Below, one piece after another: positions 36,301 through 45,001 of a stretch of 64,000 nt of DNA. The position numbers and the translations under genes are program-made. The notes under the pieces were generated by a model. The model saw only the letters and a list, made by a program, of their open reading frames with translations. It did not search any database and was not told the origin of the DNA. Origin of the DNA: Aliiglaciecola sp. M165 (GTDB lineage Bacteria; Pseudomonadota; Gammaproteobacteria; Enterobacterales; Alteromonadaceae); assembly GCF_007197995.1 (NCBI RefSeq), contig NZ_VKKH01000004.1, positions 62,001 to 126,000 on the forward strand. The letters are read 5' to 3'. Numbering within the stretch: the stretch's first letter is position 1; each line of letters begins with the position of its first letter.

Positions 36301-36660
36301 ATCGCAATGGACAGAGCATTGTCGGCACCGGGAACCTTGGATGCACAATATACCCAACTTAGAAATAGCTTGAACGCTCTAGACAGCCAACTTAATGGTA
36401 ACAAAGCGAAAAATCAGGTGGGTGCATGGAATCATCCGGGTATTTACGATCGGCTCAGCCATGCGAGTATTGGTACATTTAGATCGACCTATGGCCCAAC
36501 GCCCGCGATACGCGAAAGTCTGAACATCGCGACTGAGGAATTGCGAGAGCTTAGCAAGGCACTGAATATCATCCTTGAGCAACGTATCCCTGCGTTTGAA
36601 CAAAAGCTTAAAGATGCTGGCGCACCTTGGGCGCCGGGACAACCTTTGCCAACACTATAA
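33370..36660 (+). CDS. BNR/sortilin-like (VPS10-type) beta-propeller protein, exported, copy 2
   Basis: 1,096 residues, paralogous to copy 1 along its whole length (shared FRNIGPA.MSGRI, VWVGSGEN....VS.GDG.Y.S.DGG, YGGTQDNN, GLIY.GSDDG / AGTDDG and final GAPW.PG). The signal peptide is GLIVAAALTISCSMSTAIA. Asp-boxes include SQDGGNKW, STDGGDTW, SVDGGDTW, SSDRGASW, SEDRGDTW, SENGGQKW and STNRGKSW. A charged helical insert (KKREKELKEDKKK) lies near residue 815. The TonB receptor start follows by 8 bases, so transport and this protein may be linked. The substrate is unknown. Confidence 0.86.
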   Translation: MFKRINGLIVAAALTISCSMSTAIAKDDKDDSALSSETFKELKFRNIGPAFMSGRIADIAIDPNDESTWYVGVGSGGVWKTVNSGVTWKPVFDKQPVYSIGAVVLDPQNSNTIWVGSGENVGGRHVSFGDGIYRSQDGGNKWKNMGLKDSRHISEIIVHPKDSNTIWVAAQGNLWAKGGERGFYKSTDGGDTWTRTLGDDEWTGVTDIVMDPRDPNVIYAATWQRHRTVAAYYGGGPGSGIHKSVDGGDTWTELENGLPEGEMGKIGLAISPMQPDVVYAAIELDRRKGAVYRSSDRGASWEKGADAVAGGTGPHYYQELYVSPHYFDHIYLAGVRMQESKDGGKTFVTMKEEDKHSDNHAMEFVASDKNYMMVGSDGGIYESFDNGENWRYVSNLPITQYYKVAVDDEAPFYNIYGGTQDNNTQGGPSRTDTLHGILNADWEVILFGDGHQPATEPGNPDIVYAQWQQGNLTRFDRTNGEMVYVQPQPAKGEGPERFNWDAPILVSPHKPTRLYFASHRVWRSEDRGDTWQAISGDLTGNRERIRQPIMGGQQSWDGAWDIYAMSQYSTITSLAESPLQEGLIYAGTDDGFIQVSENGGQKWRKIEVGDLPKVPDTAFVNDIKADLFDADTVYVTLDNHKYGDFKPYILKSTNRGKSWKSIAGNIPDKHLVWRVVQDHVDRNLLFAGTEFGLFFTPNGGKKWVELDGGLPTISFRDLAIQRRENDLVGASFGRGFYVLDDYSALRNLSEKALQQEAILFPTRKAWWYIERGTLGLRDKGSQGASLYAAPNPEYGATFTYYLKDELKTQKALRKKREKELKEDKKKISFPSWEALEAEEREQPTAIWFTVKDAQGNVVRRISGPTKKGIQRVTWDLRWPPHEAVSITEGSWLGDPQGMMVAPGTYSLSMSKEVNGVVTDLSGEQTFEVEPLRKGGALDGATPQEVAAFWKQLANVQGVASAVSEALEGANKHLASLEIAMDRALSAPGTLDAQYTQLRNSLNALDSQLNGNKAKNQVGAWNHPGIYDRLSHASIGTFRSTYGPTPAIRESLNIATEELRELSKALNIILEQRIPAFEQKLKDAGAPWAPGQPLPTL

Positions 36661-36668
36661 GGCTAACT

Positions 36669-38594
36669 ATGAGTCGTCGCACTGTTGGCGGCGACTCGAT
36701 TTCGCTTTCATCTATGATCCTTTTTCCAAGAATTTTTGCTCTATTATCCTGCACAATTGGATTGCTTACACACGCATCTGAACAAGTGAACGACCATGTG
36801 CTGGTTGTCGGCAAAAAGCCGAGTTACCTGAACGACCTCAATGGGTTACTGCCTATAGACGTTGTCGATACTTCAGCCATTGAGCAAACAGGCTCTATTG
36901 CGGAATTGTTTACTGCCTCACCAAGCGTAAATTTTAATGGTCAAGGGGGACTACTGCAAACTCTCAGCATTCGCGGCCTATCTCGATGGCGCATTCAAAC
37001 AATGATCGAAGGTGTGCCTATCCATAGTGAAAGGCGATCGGGTAACGCCGCAGAATTTATCGCCCCAGGTATGGTTGGCAGTGCCTATGTGTTGTCAGGC
37101 GCAGCGTCAACACAGTTAGGATCAGGCGCATTAGGTGGTGGTATCGATTTACAACTTGCCGCCACCACCACTCCAACGCTGAGCACGACGTTGGATCTGC
37201 AACAAGATTATCGAAGCATTCAGACATTAGGTGGACGAGTTTTAGAAAACAGCCGCCTTTATTGGGGGGGAAGCCTTCGTCACGCTAACAATGGTAAAGA
37301 CAGCGCAAACCAGCCTCTATTCAATGGCTTTGAACAGTCAGTCATTTGGATCAGACAAACATCGGAAGAATATTCAATAAGCGATGCACTCTTTGTTATT
37401 TCGAGCGCGAATAACATAGGTAAAGCCAATTCTGATCCCATCAACAGTCGCCTAACGCGATACCCCAATAACGATCATTGGCTTGCTAAGCTGGATTTTG
37501 ATTGGCTCAATGCCGGGGTTTATGCGCACAAAGCTCGCCTTGATACATCGATCGTGCGTCCAGAGCAACGAACCAATTCCCTACAAAACGCGGCCCTTGG
37601 TTGGGGAGCCAGAGTTGGCGACACGTCATTTATTGGAAATTGGCAATTAGATTGGCAACTGGCGTTTGACGCCCGTCGTGGCGTAAAGGCTTCCGAACAA
37701 GAGGCAACAGCTGAAGGAGAATTGGTATTTGATAGAACCAACCTTGATGCTCATCAGCAAGCGTGGTCATTATCGACGGATATTGTTCGGCAATTGAAAG
37801 ATTGGCGCATAGCGACTGGAGTGAGACTCGAGCACATAGCCCAGCACTCTGATGTGGGAACGTCAATAAGTGTCAGTGATTCCAATCTTAGTGCTTTTTT
37901 GGTTGCTAAAAAACAGTGGTCCCAGAGCTGGTCAACTCGCTTCTATTTGAGTAGCGCATTTCGCACCCCCACACTCACCGAACGTTTCTTTTTTGGCAAT
38001 ACGCCACGAGGGATATCCCAAGGTGACCCTAACCTTGAGACTGAAAACGCTAAAAATATACAGCTAGATATTGATTATCAAGGGCAACATGTTTCATTGG
38101 GTGTCAGCGTATTCCATCAACAAATCGACAATTACATTGAACGTATTGATTTGAGCTCTTTGCTTCAACAATACGTTAACCTGGGCGATGCTGAAATTGA
38201 TGGTGTCAGTTATCACTCTCATTGGATCTTGTCGCCGAATCTGTACCTCAAACTACATGGGCAGTGGTTGTGGGGTGAAGATAATAATGACATGCCCATC
38301 AATGATGTGAGCCCACATCAACACAATATGAAACTGGGCTGGCATCAGGACTCACATGAACTGTGGATCAACATGGCTTATCGACACGCACATCGACGAG
38401 TAGGCAGTAGTGAGTTACCCACAAAGAAAGTTGTACATTTTCGTGCCGGTTACCAGCACATGATATCGCCGTCTTTGTCCATGCGAGTGTTGGCATCAAA
38501 TATCACTGATAAGGTCTATGCGCTAAGCACTGATGACTTAGCGCCCAATGCGCTGGGCCCAAATATTGAATTCAATTTAACCTATGTATTTTAG
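36669..38594 (+). CDS. TonB-dependent receptor, small type
   Basis: About 641 residues, far shorter than the two glycan-type receptors here. Plug motifs are VVGKKPSYLNDL, VVDTSAIEQTGSIAELFTASPSVNFNGQGGLLQTLSIRGLSRWRIQTMIEGVPI and GSAYVLSGAASTQLGSGALGGGIDL. The barrel includes the receptor signature FRTPTLTERFFFG and ends NIEFNLTYVF. The start at 36669 has AAGG (36659-36662) six bases upstream, formed partly by the preceding stop; the longer frame from 36627 overlaps the propeller gene. Its size suits siderophore, haem or cobalamin-like ligands; the ligand is not determined. Confidence 0.88.
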   Translation: MSRRTVGGDSISLSSMILFPRIFALLSCTIGLLTHASEQVNDHVLVVGKKPSYLNDLNGLLPIDVVDTSAIEQTGSIAELFTASPSVNFNGQGGLLQTLSIRGLSRWRIQTMIEGVPIHSERRSGNAAEFIAPGMVGSAYVLSGAASTQLGSGALGGGIDLQLAATTTPTLSTTLDLQQDYRSIQTLGGRVLENSRLYWGGSLRHANNGKDSANQPLFNGFEQSVIWIRQTSEEYSISDALFVISSANNIGKANSDPINSRLTRYPNNDHWLAKLDFDWLNAGVYAHKARLDTSIVRPEQRTNSLQNAALGWGARVGDTSFIGNWQLDWQLAFDARRGVKASEQEATAEGELVFDRTNLDAHQQAWSLSTDIVRQLKDWRIATGVRLEHIAQHSDVGTSISVSDSNLSAFLVAKKQWSQSWSTRFYLSSAFRTPTLTERFFFGNTPRGISQGDPNLETENAKNIQLDIDYQGQHVSLGVSVFHQQIDNYIERIDLSSLLQQYVNLGDAEIDGVSYHSHWILSPNLYLKLHGQWLWGEDNNDMPINDVSPHQHNMKLGWHQDSHELWINMAYRHAHRRVGSSELPTKKVVHFRAGYQHMISPSLSMRVLASNITDKVYALSTDDLAPNALGPNIEFNLTYVF

Positions 38595-38814
38595 TCGGAA
38601 GTAATTTGTTGAATTCTCGCTTTTTTACTTGAAGTAGCAAACCGCTTCCAGTCACTATCACAACAGGAATAAAAATAACGAGTGCGCGCCATAAGTGTTT
38701 CGCCAGGTAGACAAAGTTTTTTAAGCACAAATCATCAACAATATAACACTTGTTACCAGACGTTTTTATAGAATCAGCACTCTTAACGTGTTCAATATTT
38801 GTTAACTTAAACAT
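38572..38814 (-). CDS. Small PepSY-TM-like membrane fragment
   Basis: An 80-residue frame with one hydrophobic helix: HLWRALVIFIPVVIVTGSG followed by LLLQVKKREFNKLLP. This matches the first transmembrane helix and exit of PepSY-associated membrane proteins (..R.LHxWxxLxxxxPxxxxxxTGLLLQxKK). Those proteins are longer (often near 200 residues) and often sit next to TonB receptor genes. Here the frame stops directly after that helix and overlaps the receptor's 3' end by 23 bases, so it is either truncated or a small protein. The remainder to 38929 shows nothing supported. Confidence 0.4.
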   Translation of the reverse strand: MFKLTNIEHVKSADSIKTSGNKCYIVDDLCLKNFVYLAKHLWRALVIFIPVVIVTGSGLLLQVKKREFNKLLPTKIHRLN

Positions 38815-38929
38815 TGCTGTTTAGGTTATATGCCCAGAGCCTTAAGTTAGGTACTTGCATGGCGCTTTCTTCAAAAGAAAGCTTAAATGCTGACAGGTTC
38901 AATAATGGGTAATAGGCCTCTATGTTAAT

Positions 38930-39937
38930 TTAGTCCTTCGTTATGCGAGACACAGATTCTCTAATTACAAGTGACGGTTCGAATGATTTGTTAATCGAGC
39001 CCATCGATTTCTTATATACATCTTCCATTATGATGCGTGCAGCCATCTTGCCCATGTCAGTAATTGGGTTGTCTACCGTGGAAAGACGGGGAAAGGTATA
39101 ACGAGAAAATACGACATTATCAAATCCCATGACAGATAAATCCTCAGGCAAAGACAAACCACATTCTCGAGCAGTAGCCATTACACCTGTTGCCATCTCG
39201 TCATTTCCGCACACCACTGCACTGAATTGTATGCCGCTGTCATGGAAGTGTTTAAACCCCTCCTGGCCGCCAGTTTGCAAGTAGTCACCAGTAAAAATTC
39301 GTGTCTGATCAATACCTATCCCTGCTTCCATTAGGGCCCTTCTGTGGCCTGCTAAACGCTGTATAGCATCCTTTTTATGTTCGGGGCCAGATATATATAC
39401 GATGTTCCTATGCCCATGCTCGATAACCGCTTTTGTTGCCAAGTACCCACCCAATTCATTGTTCAGACTAATACAATGATCACTAATTTGTGGAATTTGA
39501 CGATTCAATATCACGATAGGTACCTTGCCCTGACTCAACTCTATCAAGTATTCGTCGGACAAACTCTCAACGTGCAGGATTAAGGCATCACAGTTACGGC
39601 CGATGAGAAATTCAATGCCTTCTTTTTCATGCAAAGGGTCATTCTCACTGGCTGTGACAACGATATGTTTTTCGAATTGTCGACACTCCGCGTCGATAGC
39701 TCCCATCATTCGAGTAAAGAAAGGACTTTTTAACTCGCTTACCAATACACCTATACAATCAGATCGGTTAGAAGCCAATGACTTAGCAACCGAATTAGGC
39801 TTGTAATTGAGCTGCTTCATCGCCCGCTCAACTTTATCTTTGGTGGTTTTTCTGACGGCGCTGCTGTCGTTAATAACGCGAGACACAGTAGCCAGCGATA
39901 CCCCAGCTAATTTAGATACTTCATATATAGTTGCCAT
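38930..39937 (-). CDS. LacI/GalR-family transcriptional regulator
   Basis: 335 residues. The N-terminal LacI helix-turn-helix is complete (TIYEVSKLAGVSLATVSRVINDSSAVRKTTKDKVERAMKQLNYKPNSVAKSLASNRSDCIGVLV), followed by a periplasmic-binding-protein-like sugar domain (CGNDEMATGVMATARECGLSLPEDLSVMGFDNVVFSRYTFPRLSTV). It is divergent from the TonB receptor at 40325. A perfect 14-bp palindrome lies between them. It probably represses the receptor-halogenase-symporter-GH94 run until a sugar derived from the substrate binds. Confidence 0.94.
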   Translation of the reverse strand: MATIYEVSKLAGVSLATVSRVINDSSAVRKTTKDKVERAMKQLNYKPNSVAKSLASNRSDCIGVLVSELKSPFFTRMMGAIDAECRQFEKHIVVTASENDPLHEKEGIEFLIGRNCDALILHVESLSDEYLIELSQGKVPIVILNRQIPQISDHCISLNNELGGYLATKAVIEHGHRNIVYISGPEHKKDAIQRLAGHRRALMEAGIGIDQTRIFTGDYLQTGGQEGFKHFHDSGIQFSAVVCGNDEMATGVMATARECGLSLPEDLSVMGFDNVVFSRYTFPRLSTVDNPITDMGKMAARIIMEDVYKKSMGSINKSFEPSLVIRESVSRITKD

Positions 39938-40324
39938 AAATCACTTCACTTACATCGACGCTTACTTATAACACACCGATAAAATTTAACACCACTTTTT
40001 TGTGTATATTCGCACAAAGAAAACACCAAAAATGTAAGCGTAATTCATTTTTTATTACTTTTTACACCAACAATCACAGTACATTTAATAGCCAAACTTA
40101 GATTCCAGACGAGTTTTATTATCCTTTAATATCAACAATATAATAATTATGTTCGTGATATTTTAATTTAATGTTAAAAATAAGTTGATCAAATACAAGT
40201 CATGAATTAGGCTTAAATGTAAGCGCTTACACCAAAATATTACAAAGCGTGACTCATTGCCGTAACAACAGCAATGAGCAATTGCACACTAAGGGCTCTG
40301 TTTAGGGGCTCCAATTAACATACT
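39938..40324. promoter_or_regulatory. Divergent LacI/TonB-receptor control region
   Basis: No gene is seen. The stretch is AT-rich and holds a TGTAAGCG half-site at 40033-40040, a CGCTTAC half-site near 39959, the full palindrome at 40218, and a leader hairpin (CTCATTGC/GCAATGAG, 40253-40260 and 40271-40278) about 50 bases before the receptor start. Confidence 0.65.
40218..40231. promoter_or_regulatory. LacI-type operator
   Basis: TGTAAGCGCTTACA is a perfect palindrome with the central CG of LacI-family sites. It lies about 100 bases upstream of the TonB receptor start and 280 from the LacI gene start, a fitting place for control of both. Confidence 0.85.
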
Positions 40325-43300
40325 ATGGGCTTATACATGAAAGCTAAACAGACTAATTTTAAACACACCTTAATCGCGAGAAGCGTGTCGGTTATTCTTG
40401 GTGTGGGTACTGCATTTCCGCTTCTTGCACAAGATGCAGATGATGTTGAAGTAATCCAGGTCACTGGTATCCGTGGAAGTGTTCAAGAATCCATGAACAT
40501 AAAACGAGAATCATCGGGCGTCGTTGATGCCATTTCTGCAGAGGATATTGGTAAATTCCCAGACACTAATCTGGCTGAATCTTTACAACGTATTACCGGT
40601 ATTTCAATCTCAAGAAATAATGGTGAAGGTAATCAGGTTACCGCGCGTGGGTTTGGTCCTGACTTCAATATGGTGACGTTGAATGGTCGGACAATGCCGG
40701 GGTCTGCGCTACCTGCCGGTGGCGGGGCGGCTAATTCCCGAGCATTCGACTTCTCCGATCTCGCATCAGAGGGTGTGCGTGCGGTAGAAGTGTATAAAAC
40801 CGGCAGAGCAAGTATTGCCACGGGTGGTATTGGTGCTTCAATCAACATTCGTACTGCGCGTCCTTTTGACGCTGTTGAATCGGGTTTTTCAGCTACCGTT
40901 GGTATCAAGGCACTTCACGATACAACCAACCGTGTAGGTGATGATGTCACCCCTGAAGTTTCGACGTTTGTTAATTGGACTGATGAAGACGAACGTTTTG
41001 GTGTTTCACTTTCTGCAAGTTTCCAAGACCGTGACAGTGCTGCCGTGGGCGCATTCGTTAACCAGTGGCGGGTCAATCCTTTTGACGGCACTGTGCCGCA
41101 ATCACCCGATCCAAACAACCCTGCCAGTGGTGCCCCCGTTGTGTTAAATAATGCTCCGGCTATGGGGCAGCTTTTCGCAATACCGTCTGATTTACGCTAC
41201 TTTATCGCTGACCGAGAGCGTGAAAGAACAAACGCACAGTTGACAGTGCAATTTGCACCGAGTGACGACATTGTTGCAACTTTAGATTACACCTATTCTA
41301 AACAAGACTTATTTGAAGCCAGAGCGGAACAGTCGATTTGGATGGATGATCGCTATTTTGCTGAACTGACGTTTGATAATGAAACGGTCAAAACCCCTAT
41401 TGGCATTCGCCAAGAACGTCGCGACTTATTACCGCGAGACTTAGGGTTAGCCGTTCAAGAGTTGAACCAGGTTAATGAAAACAAATCTATTGGTCTAAAT
41501 GTTGAGTACAATGTCACCGATGATCTGTTCTTGGCATTTGATTTCCACCGTTCTTCAGCTGATGGTCTTCCCGATGCGCCCTATGGTACTTGGACCAACC
41601 TTGGTTTAGGGGCAAATGTTGTGCGAGGTCAAGGTGTTGACTTTAGCGGCGAATTCCCAATCATGTTAGTTGATTTTGATGACGAAGCTCGTGGGAACTT
41701 GAATCCAAATGGAGTTCTGGATCAGGACGATGTCGGCACATCGATTTTGGACATGCAGTTTAGTTCCCAAGAAACCGACGTAACTCAAGCCCGCATTGAT
41801 GGTCAGTACATGTTTGATGACGGAAGTATTAATTTTGGTATTGAGTCACGTGCAATGGAAAGCACATCCATGCAGTCGCTTACTCGGCATACAATGGGTA
41901 ACTGGGGTATCGAGAACCCTGGTGAATTGCCTGCTGGTATCCTCTCTCCCATCAGCCTCGCTGAAGAATTTAATGACTACAATACCAGTGGTATCTTTAG
42001 TCAAGGTTTCACTGGCAATGTCGCCGAACTGGGTGCATTTGCTTCGCAAGCATATGGTTTTGATTTTGTAGCAAACAATCCATTTGCAACTAATCGAACA
42101 ATAGAAGAAGACATCACTGCACTTTATTTTGAATTTGATATTAGTGGCGAGCTTAACGGCATGCCTTACGACGTTCTTGCTGGTGTCAGATACGAAGATA
42201 CTGAAACAACGTCTATTGCCAACATTAGCTTACCAAGTGGTGTTGCATGGGAAGGCAACAACGATTTTAACGTGCGTTTCGGAAGTGCCATGGAAGATGT
42301 GAGCGTGACGTCCTCTTACGACCATGTTCTGCCTGCTTTAGATTTTAACCTTGAAGTTGCTGAAGGCATGATGGCGAGGTTCTCATACAGTAAAACGATA
42401 GCCAGACCCACCTATAACAACCTCAGTGCAGCAGCAACAGTGAGTCCTCCAAGCGGCCCTACGTTGATCACCGGAGAGGCAACCGCAACAGCTAGTTCGG
42501 GTAACCCATCGCTTGTGCCACTAGAGTCTGACAACTTGGATTTGTCCTTTGAATACTATTTCGATGAAACAAGCTACGTGTCTGTCGGCTTCTATGACAA
42601 ACGTGTGCGCAACTTCATTGGTAACGAACAGGTTGAAGAAAGCGTATTCGGATTACGTGATGCCACCGCTGGTCCTCGTGCTCAAGCAGCGCAAGCCGAA
42701 TTGGAGCGCTTGGGCATTCCACTAAGTGATACCACGCTATTCAATATGGTTGCGGCTATGGAAAATGGTATTGATTACTTCTCTCTTAGTGATGAGCAGT
42801 TTGAAGCACAATTCGATGTATTGCCTAACGATAGCGACCCTTTGCTAACATTTATTAACGCTAAACCCGTTAATAACAAAAGTGCCAATATCTATGGGTT
42901 CGAATTAGCTGCGCAACATTTCTTCGGAGACAGTGGTTTCGGCGTCCATGCTAACTACACAACCGTAAACGGCGATGTAGGCTTTGATAATAACGCCGAC
43001 CCGTCTGTTACACAGTTTGCACTAGTTGGTTTGAGTGATACGGCAAACTTGATTTTGATGTACGAAAAAGATGCCATTCAAGCGCGGATTGCCTATAACT
43101 GGCGCGACAACTTCCTCGACAACGCAACACAATATGTCAACGAACCGGGTTATACGGAGTCCTTGTCGCAAATAGATTTCAACATTTCTTACGAAATCAA
43201 CGACACAATGACGGTGTTCCTTGAAGGGATCAATATCACTGAAGAGAACAGTCGTCGACATGGTCGAACGTCTGCTCAACTATGGCGCTTGGAACAATTA

Positions 43301-43339
43301 GGTGCCCGCTACGCTCTGGGTATTAGGGCCTCGTTTTAA
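40325..43339 (+). CDS. TonB-dependent receptor (oligosaccharide type), LacI-controlled
   Basis: About 1,004 residues (or 1,000 if the ATG at 40337 is used, which begins directly with the basic signal-peptide end). The signal peptide ends ..GVGTAFPLLAQ. Plug motifs are nearly those of the receptor at 2677: VIQVTGIRGSVQES, VVDAISAEDIGKFPDTNLAESLQRITGISISRNNGEGNQVTARGFGPDFNMVTLNGR. The barrel ends LGIRASF. The two receptors are paralogues serving separate loci. Context (GH94, gluconokinase, GH1) suggests a short beta-glucoside or its oxidised form as ligand; this is inferred. Confidence 0.93.
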   Translation: MGLYMKAKQTNFKHTLIARSVSVILGVGTAFPLLAQDADDVEVIQVTGIRGSVQESMNIKRESSGVVDAISAEDIGKFPDTNLAESLQRITGISISRNNGEGNQVTARGFGPDFNMVTLNGRTMPGSALPAGGGAANSRAFDFSDLASEGVRAVEVYKTGRASIATGGIGASINIRTARPFDAVESGFSATVGIKALHDTTNRVGDDVTPEVSTFVNWTDEDERFGVSLSASFQDRDSAAVGAFVNQWRVNPFDGTVPQSPDPNNPASGAPVVLNNAPAMGQLFAIPSDLRYFIADRERERTNAQLTVQFAPSDDIVATLDYTYSKQDLFEARAEQSIWMDDRYFAELTFDNETVKTPIGIRQERRDLLPRDLGLAVQELNQVNENKSIGLNVEYNVTDDLFLAFDFHRSSADGLPDAPYGTWTNLGLGANVVRGQGVDFSGEFPIMLVDFDDEARGNLNPNGVLDQDDVGTSILDMQFSSQETDVTQARIDGQYMFDDGSINFGIESRAMESTSMQSLTRHTMGNWGIENPGELPAGILSPISLAEEFNDYNTSGIFSQGFTGNVAELGAFASQAYGFDFVANNPFATNRTIEEDITALYFEFDISGELNGMPYDVLAGVRYEDTETTSIANISLPSGVAWEGNNDFNVRFGSAMEDVSVTSSYDHVLPALDFNLEVAEGMMARFSYSKTIARPTYNNLSAAATVSPPSGPTLITGEATATASSGNPSLVPLESDNLDLSFEYYFDETSYVSVGFYDKRVRNFIGNEQVEESVFGLRDATAGPRAQAAQAELERLGIPLSDTTLFNMVAAMENGIDYFSLSDEQFEAQFDVLPNDSDPLLTFINAKPVNNKSANIYGFELAAQHFFGDSGFGVHANYTTVNGDVGFDNNADPSVTQFALVGLSDTANLILMYEKDAIQARIAYNWRDNFLDNATQYVNEPGYTESLSQIDFNISYEINDTMTVFLEGINITEENSRRHGRTSAQLWRLEQLGARYALGIRASF

Positions 43340-43372
43340 GCCACTGTTTCTGTGAAAGTCGTGTGTGTGAGT

Positions 43373-43388
43373 CTGCCAAGGATGGCAG
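43373..43388 (+). promoter_or_regulatory. CsrA-site-like hairpin in the leader of the second halogenase homologue
   Basis: CTGCCA pairs with TGGCAG and exposes AGGA in the loop, giving CCAAGGATGG, 60 bases before the ATG at 43449. An ARGGAUG in a hairpin loop is the known CsrA/RsmA binding form. The site could equally be a short processing hairpin. Confidence 0.4.
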
Positions 43389-43448
43389 CTTCCCTTAGGG
43401 ATCGACACAGGCTATTCTGAAGTTAATAATCACAACCAGTAACTGTAA

Positions 43449-44999
43449 ATGCATAATCATCATATTGTCATTGTTGGCGGCGGAAGTGCCGGTTGGCTTA
43501 CTGCTGGACTGCTAGCAGCACGAATCACTGCTCAGCGTTCACAAGGTATCAAAATCACGGTGATAGAATCCCCAGATGTCGCGACAATTGGTGTCGGTGA
43601 AGGCACATGGCCATCTATGCGGCACACACTGCAACAGATTGGCATACCAGAAACCCAATTTATGCTGCATTGCAACGCGTCGTTCAAACAAGGTTCAAGT
43701 TTTTACGGATGGCGTTCGGGTGAAAAAAATGACTACTACGTACATCCGTTTACGACTCCACCGGGTTATGCAGAGCTAGATATCGCATCGGGTTGGCGAG
43801 CATTGCACCCAGACCGAGCCTACTCAGATACCGTAAGCGCACAATCACAAGTCTGTGCATATGGTAAAGCACCCAAACAACTTCAAACACCAGATTATGC
43901 TGGCGTGACCAATTATGGATACCATTTCAACGCGGACAAATTTGTCGAATTGGTCAAAAACCATTGTATTGATCAGTTAGGCGTGAATTGCTTAGTTGAT
44001 CATGTTGAATCCGTTACGGCACATCCAAACAATGATATCGATGCCGTCACCTGTAAAACACATGGCATGGTGCAGGGGGATCTTTTTGTAGATTGCACTG
44101 GCATGCGTTCCCTGCTAATTGGCCAGCATTTTAACGTCCCTTGGATATCACAACGCCATGTACTATTTAACGACTCTGCTGTAGCGGTTCAGGCCCCCTA
44201 TGACTCTGCACAAACTGATATTGTTTCAACAACCCTAGCCACAGCGCAGTCCGAAGGCTGGATTTGGGATATTGGTCTAAGCAACCGACGGGGTGTAGGT
44301 TATGTTTTTGCCAGCCAATATACCGATGCTGCGACTGCTGAGCAGTCGCTGACAGAATATCTAGCACGCTCAATGAGTAAAGATGCTATGAGCGCATTAA
44401 CGCCGCGGGTCTTGCATTTTAAACCCGGCTACAGACAAGAATTCTGGAAAGGCAACTGCGTAGCAATTGGCATGTCTTCGGGTTTCATCGAACCTCTAGA
44501 GGCTTCCGCTCTTGCTATGGTCGAGTTATCAGCGACGATGCTCTGTGACCACTTACCTAGTCTAATGACGCAAATGCCCACCGTGCGCAAGCGATTCAAC
44601 CAACGCTTTCGTTATCGTTGGCAAAGAGTAATTGATTTTATCAAGCTTCATTATGCTATCAGTGAGCGCACAGACAGCGAATATTGGCGAGACAACCGCA
44701 GCCAAAATAGTATTCCAGACTCTTTGCACGAATTATTAGAGCTTTGGCGCCACCAATCACCCTCTAGGTATGACTTCATCGAAAACGAAGAAGTCTTCCC
44801 ATCAGCCAGCTATCAATATGTATTGTACGGAATGGACTATCACACTCAATCCACTTCGTTGTCCACTGCTGAACTTGAACACTGTCAGCAATTATTCGCA
44901 AAAAATACAGAGTATGTTTCTCGCCTGTTACAGGGATTACCTTCTAATCGTGATTGGCTGACAGCAAAATCCCAAAGTGGATTGGCACAAACAGGTTAA
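43449..44999 (+). CDS. Flavin-dependent tryptophan halogenase homologue (EAS/WDIG subtype), second copy
   Basis: 516 residues, clearly paralogous to the protein at 5730: VIVGGGSAGWLTAGLLAA, VIESPDVATIGVGEGTWPSMR, lysine K80 in ASFKQG, WIWDIGLSNRRGVGYVF, SSGFIEPLEASALAMVELS and EEVFPSASYQYVLYGM. It shares with that copy the changed WIWDIG and EPLEAS motifs. It lies 110 bases after the receptor gene and ends two bases before the next halogenase gene. The halide and acceptor are unknown; a free flavin reductase from elsewhere would be needed. Confidence 0.86.
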   Translation: MHNHHIVIVGGGSAGWLTAGLLAARITAQRSQGIKITVIESPDVATIGVGEGTWPSMRHTLQQIGIPETQFMLHCNASFKQGSSFYGWRSGEKNDYYVHPFTTPPGYAELDIASGWRALHPDRAYSDTVSAQSQVCAYGKAPKQLQTPDYAGVTNYGYHFNADKFVELVKNHCIDQLGVNCLVDHVESVTAHPNNDIDAVTCKTHGMVQGDLFVDCTGMRSLLIGQHFNVPWISQRHVLFNDSAVAVQAPYDSAQTDIVSTTLATAQSEGWIWDIGLSNRRGVGYVFASQYTDAATAEQSLTEYLARSMSKDAMSALTPRVLHFKPGYRQEFWKGNCVAIGMSSGFIEPLEASALAMVELSATMLCDHLPSLMTQMPTVRKRFNQRFRYRWQRVIDFIKLHYAISERTDSEYWRDNRSQNSIPDSLHELLELWRHQSPSRYDFIENEEVFPSASYQYVLYGMDYHTQSTSLSTAELEHCQQLFAKNTEYVSRLLQGLPSNRDWLTAKSQSGLAQTG

Positions 45000-45001
45000 A
45001 A

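Noticed and set aside
36627-36668. Upstream start for the small TonB receptor
   Set aside because: It overlaps the propeller coding sequence; ATG at 36669 has an SD at the right distance and leads into a signal peptide.
44954-45001. Upstream start for the canonical halogenase
   Set aside because: It lies inside the preceding gene and adds residues before the normal FAD motif spacing; ATG at 45002 right after the stop is better.
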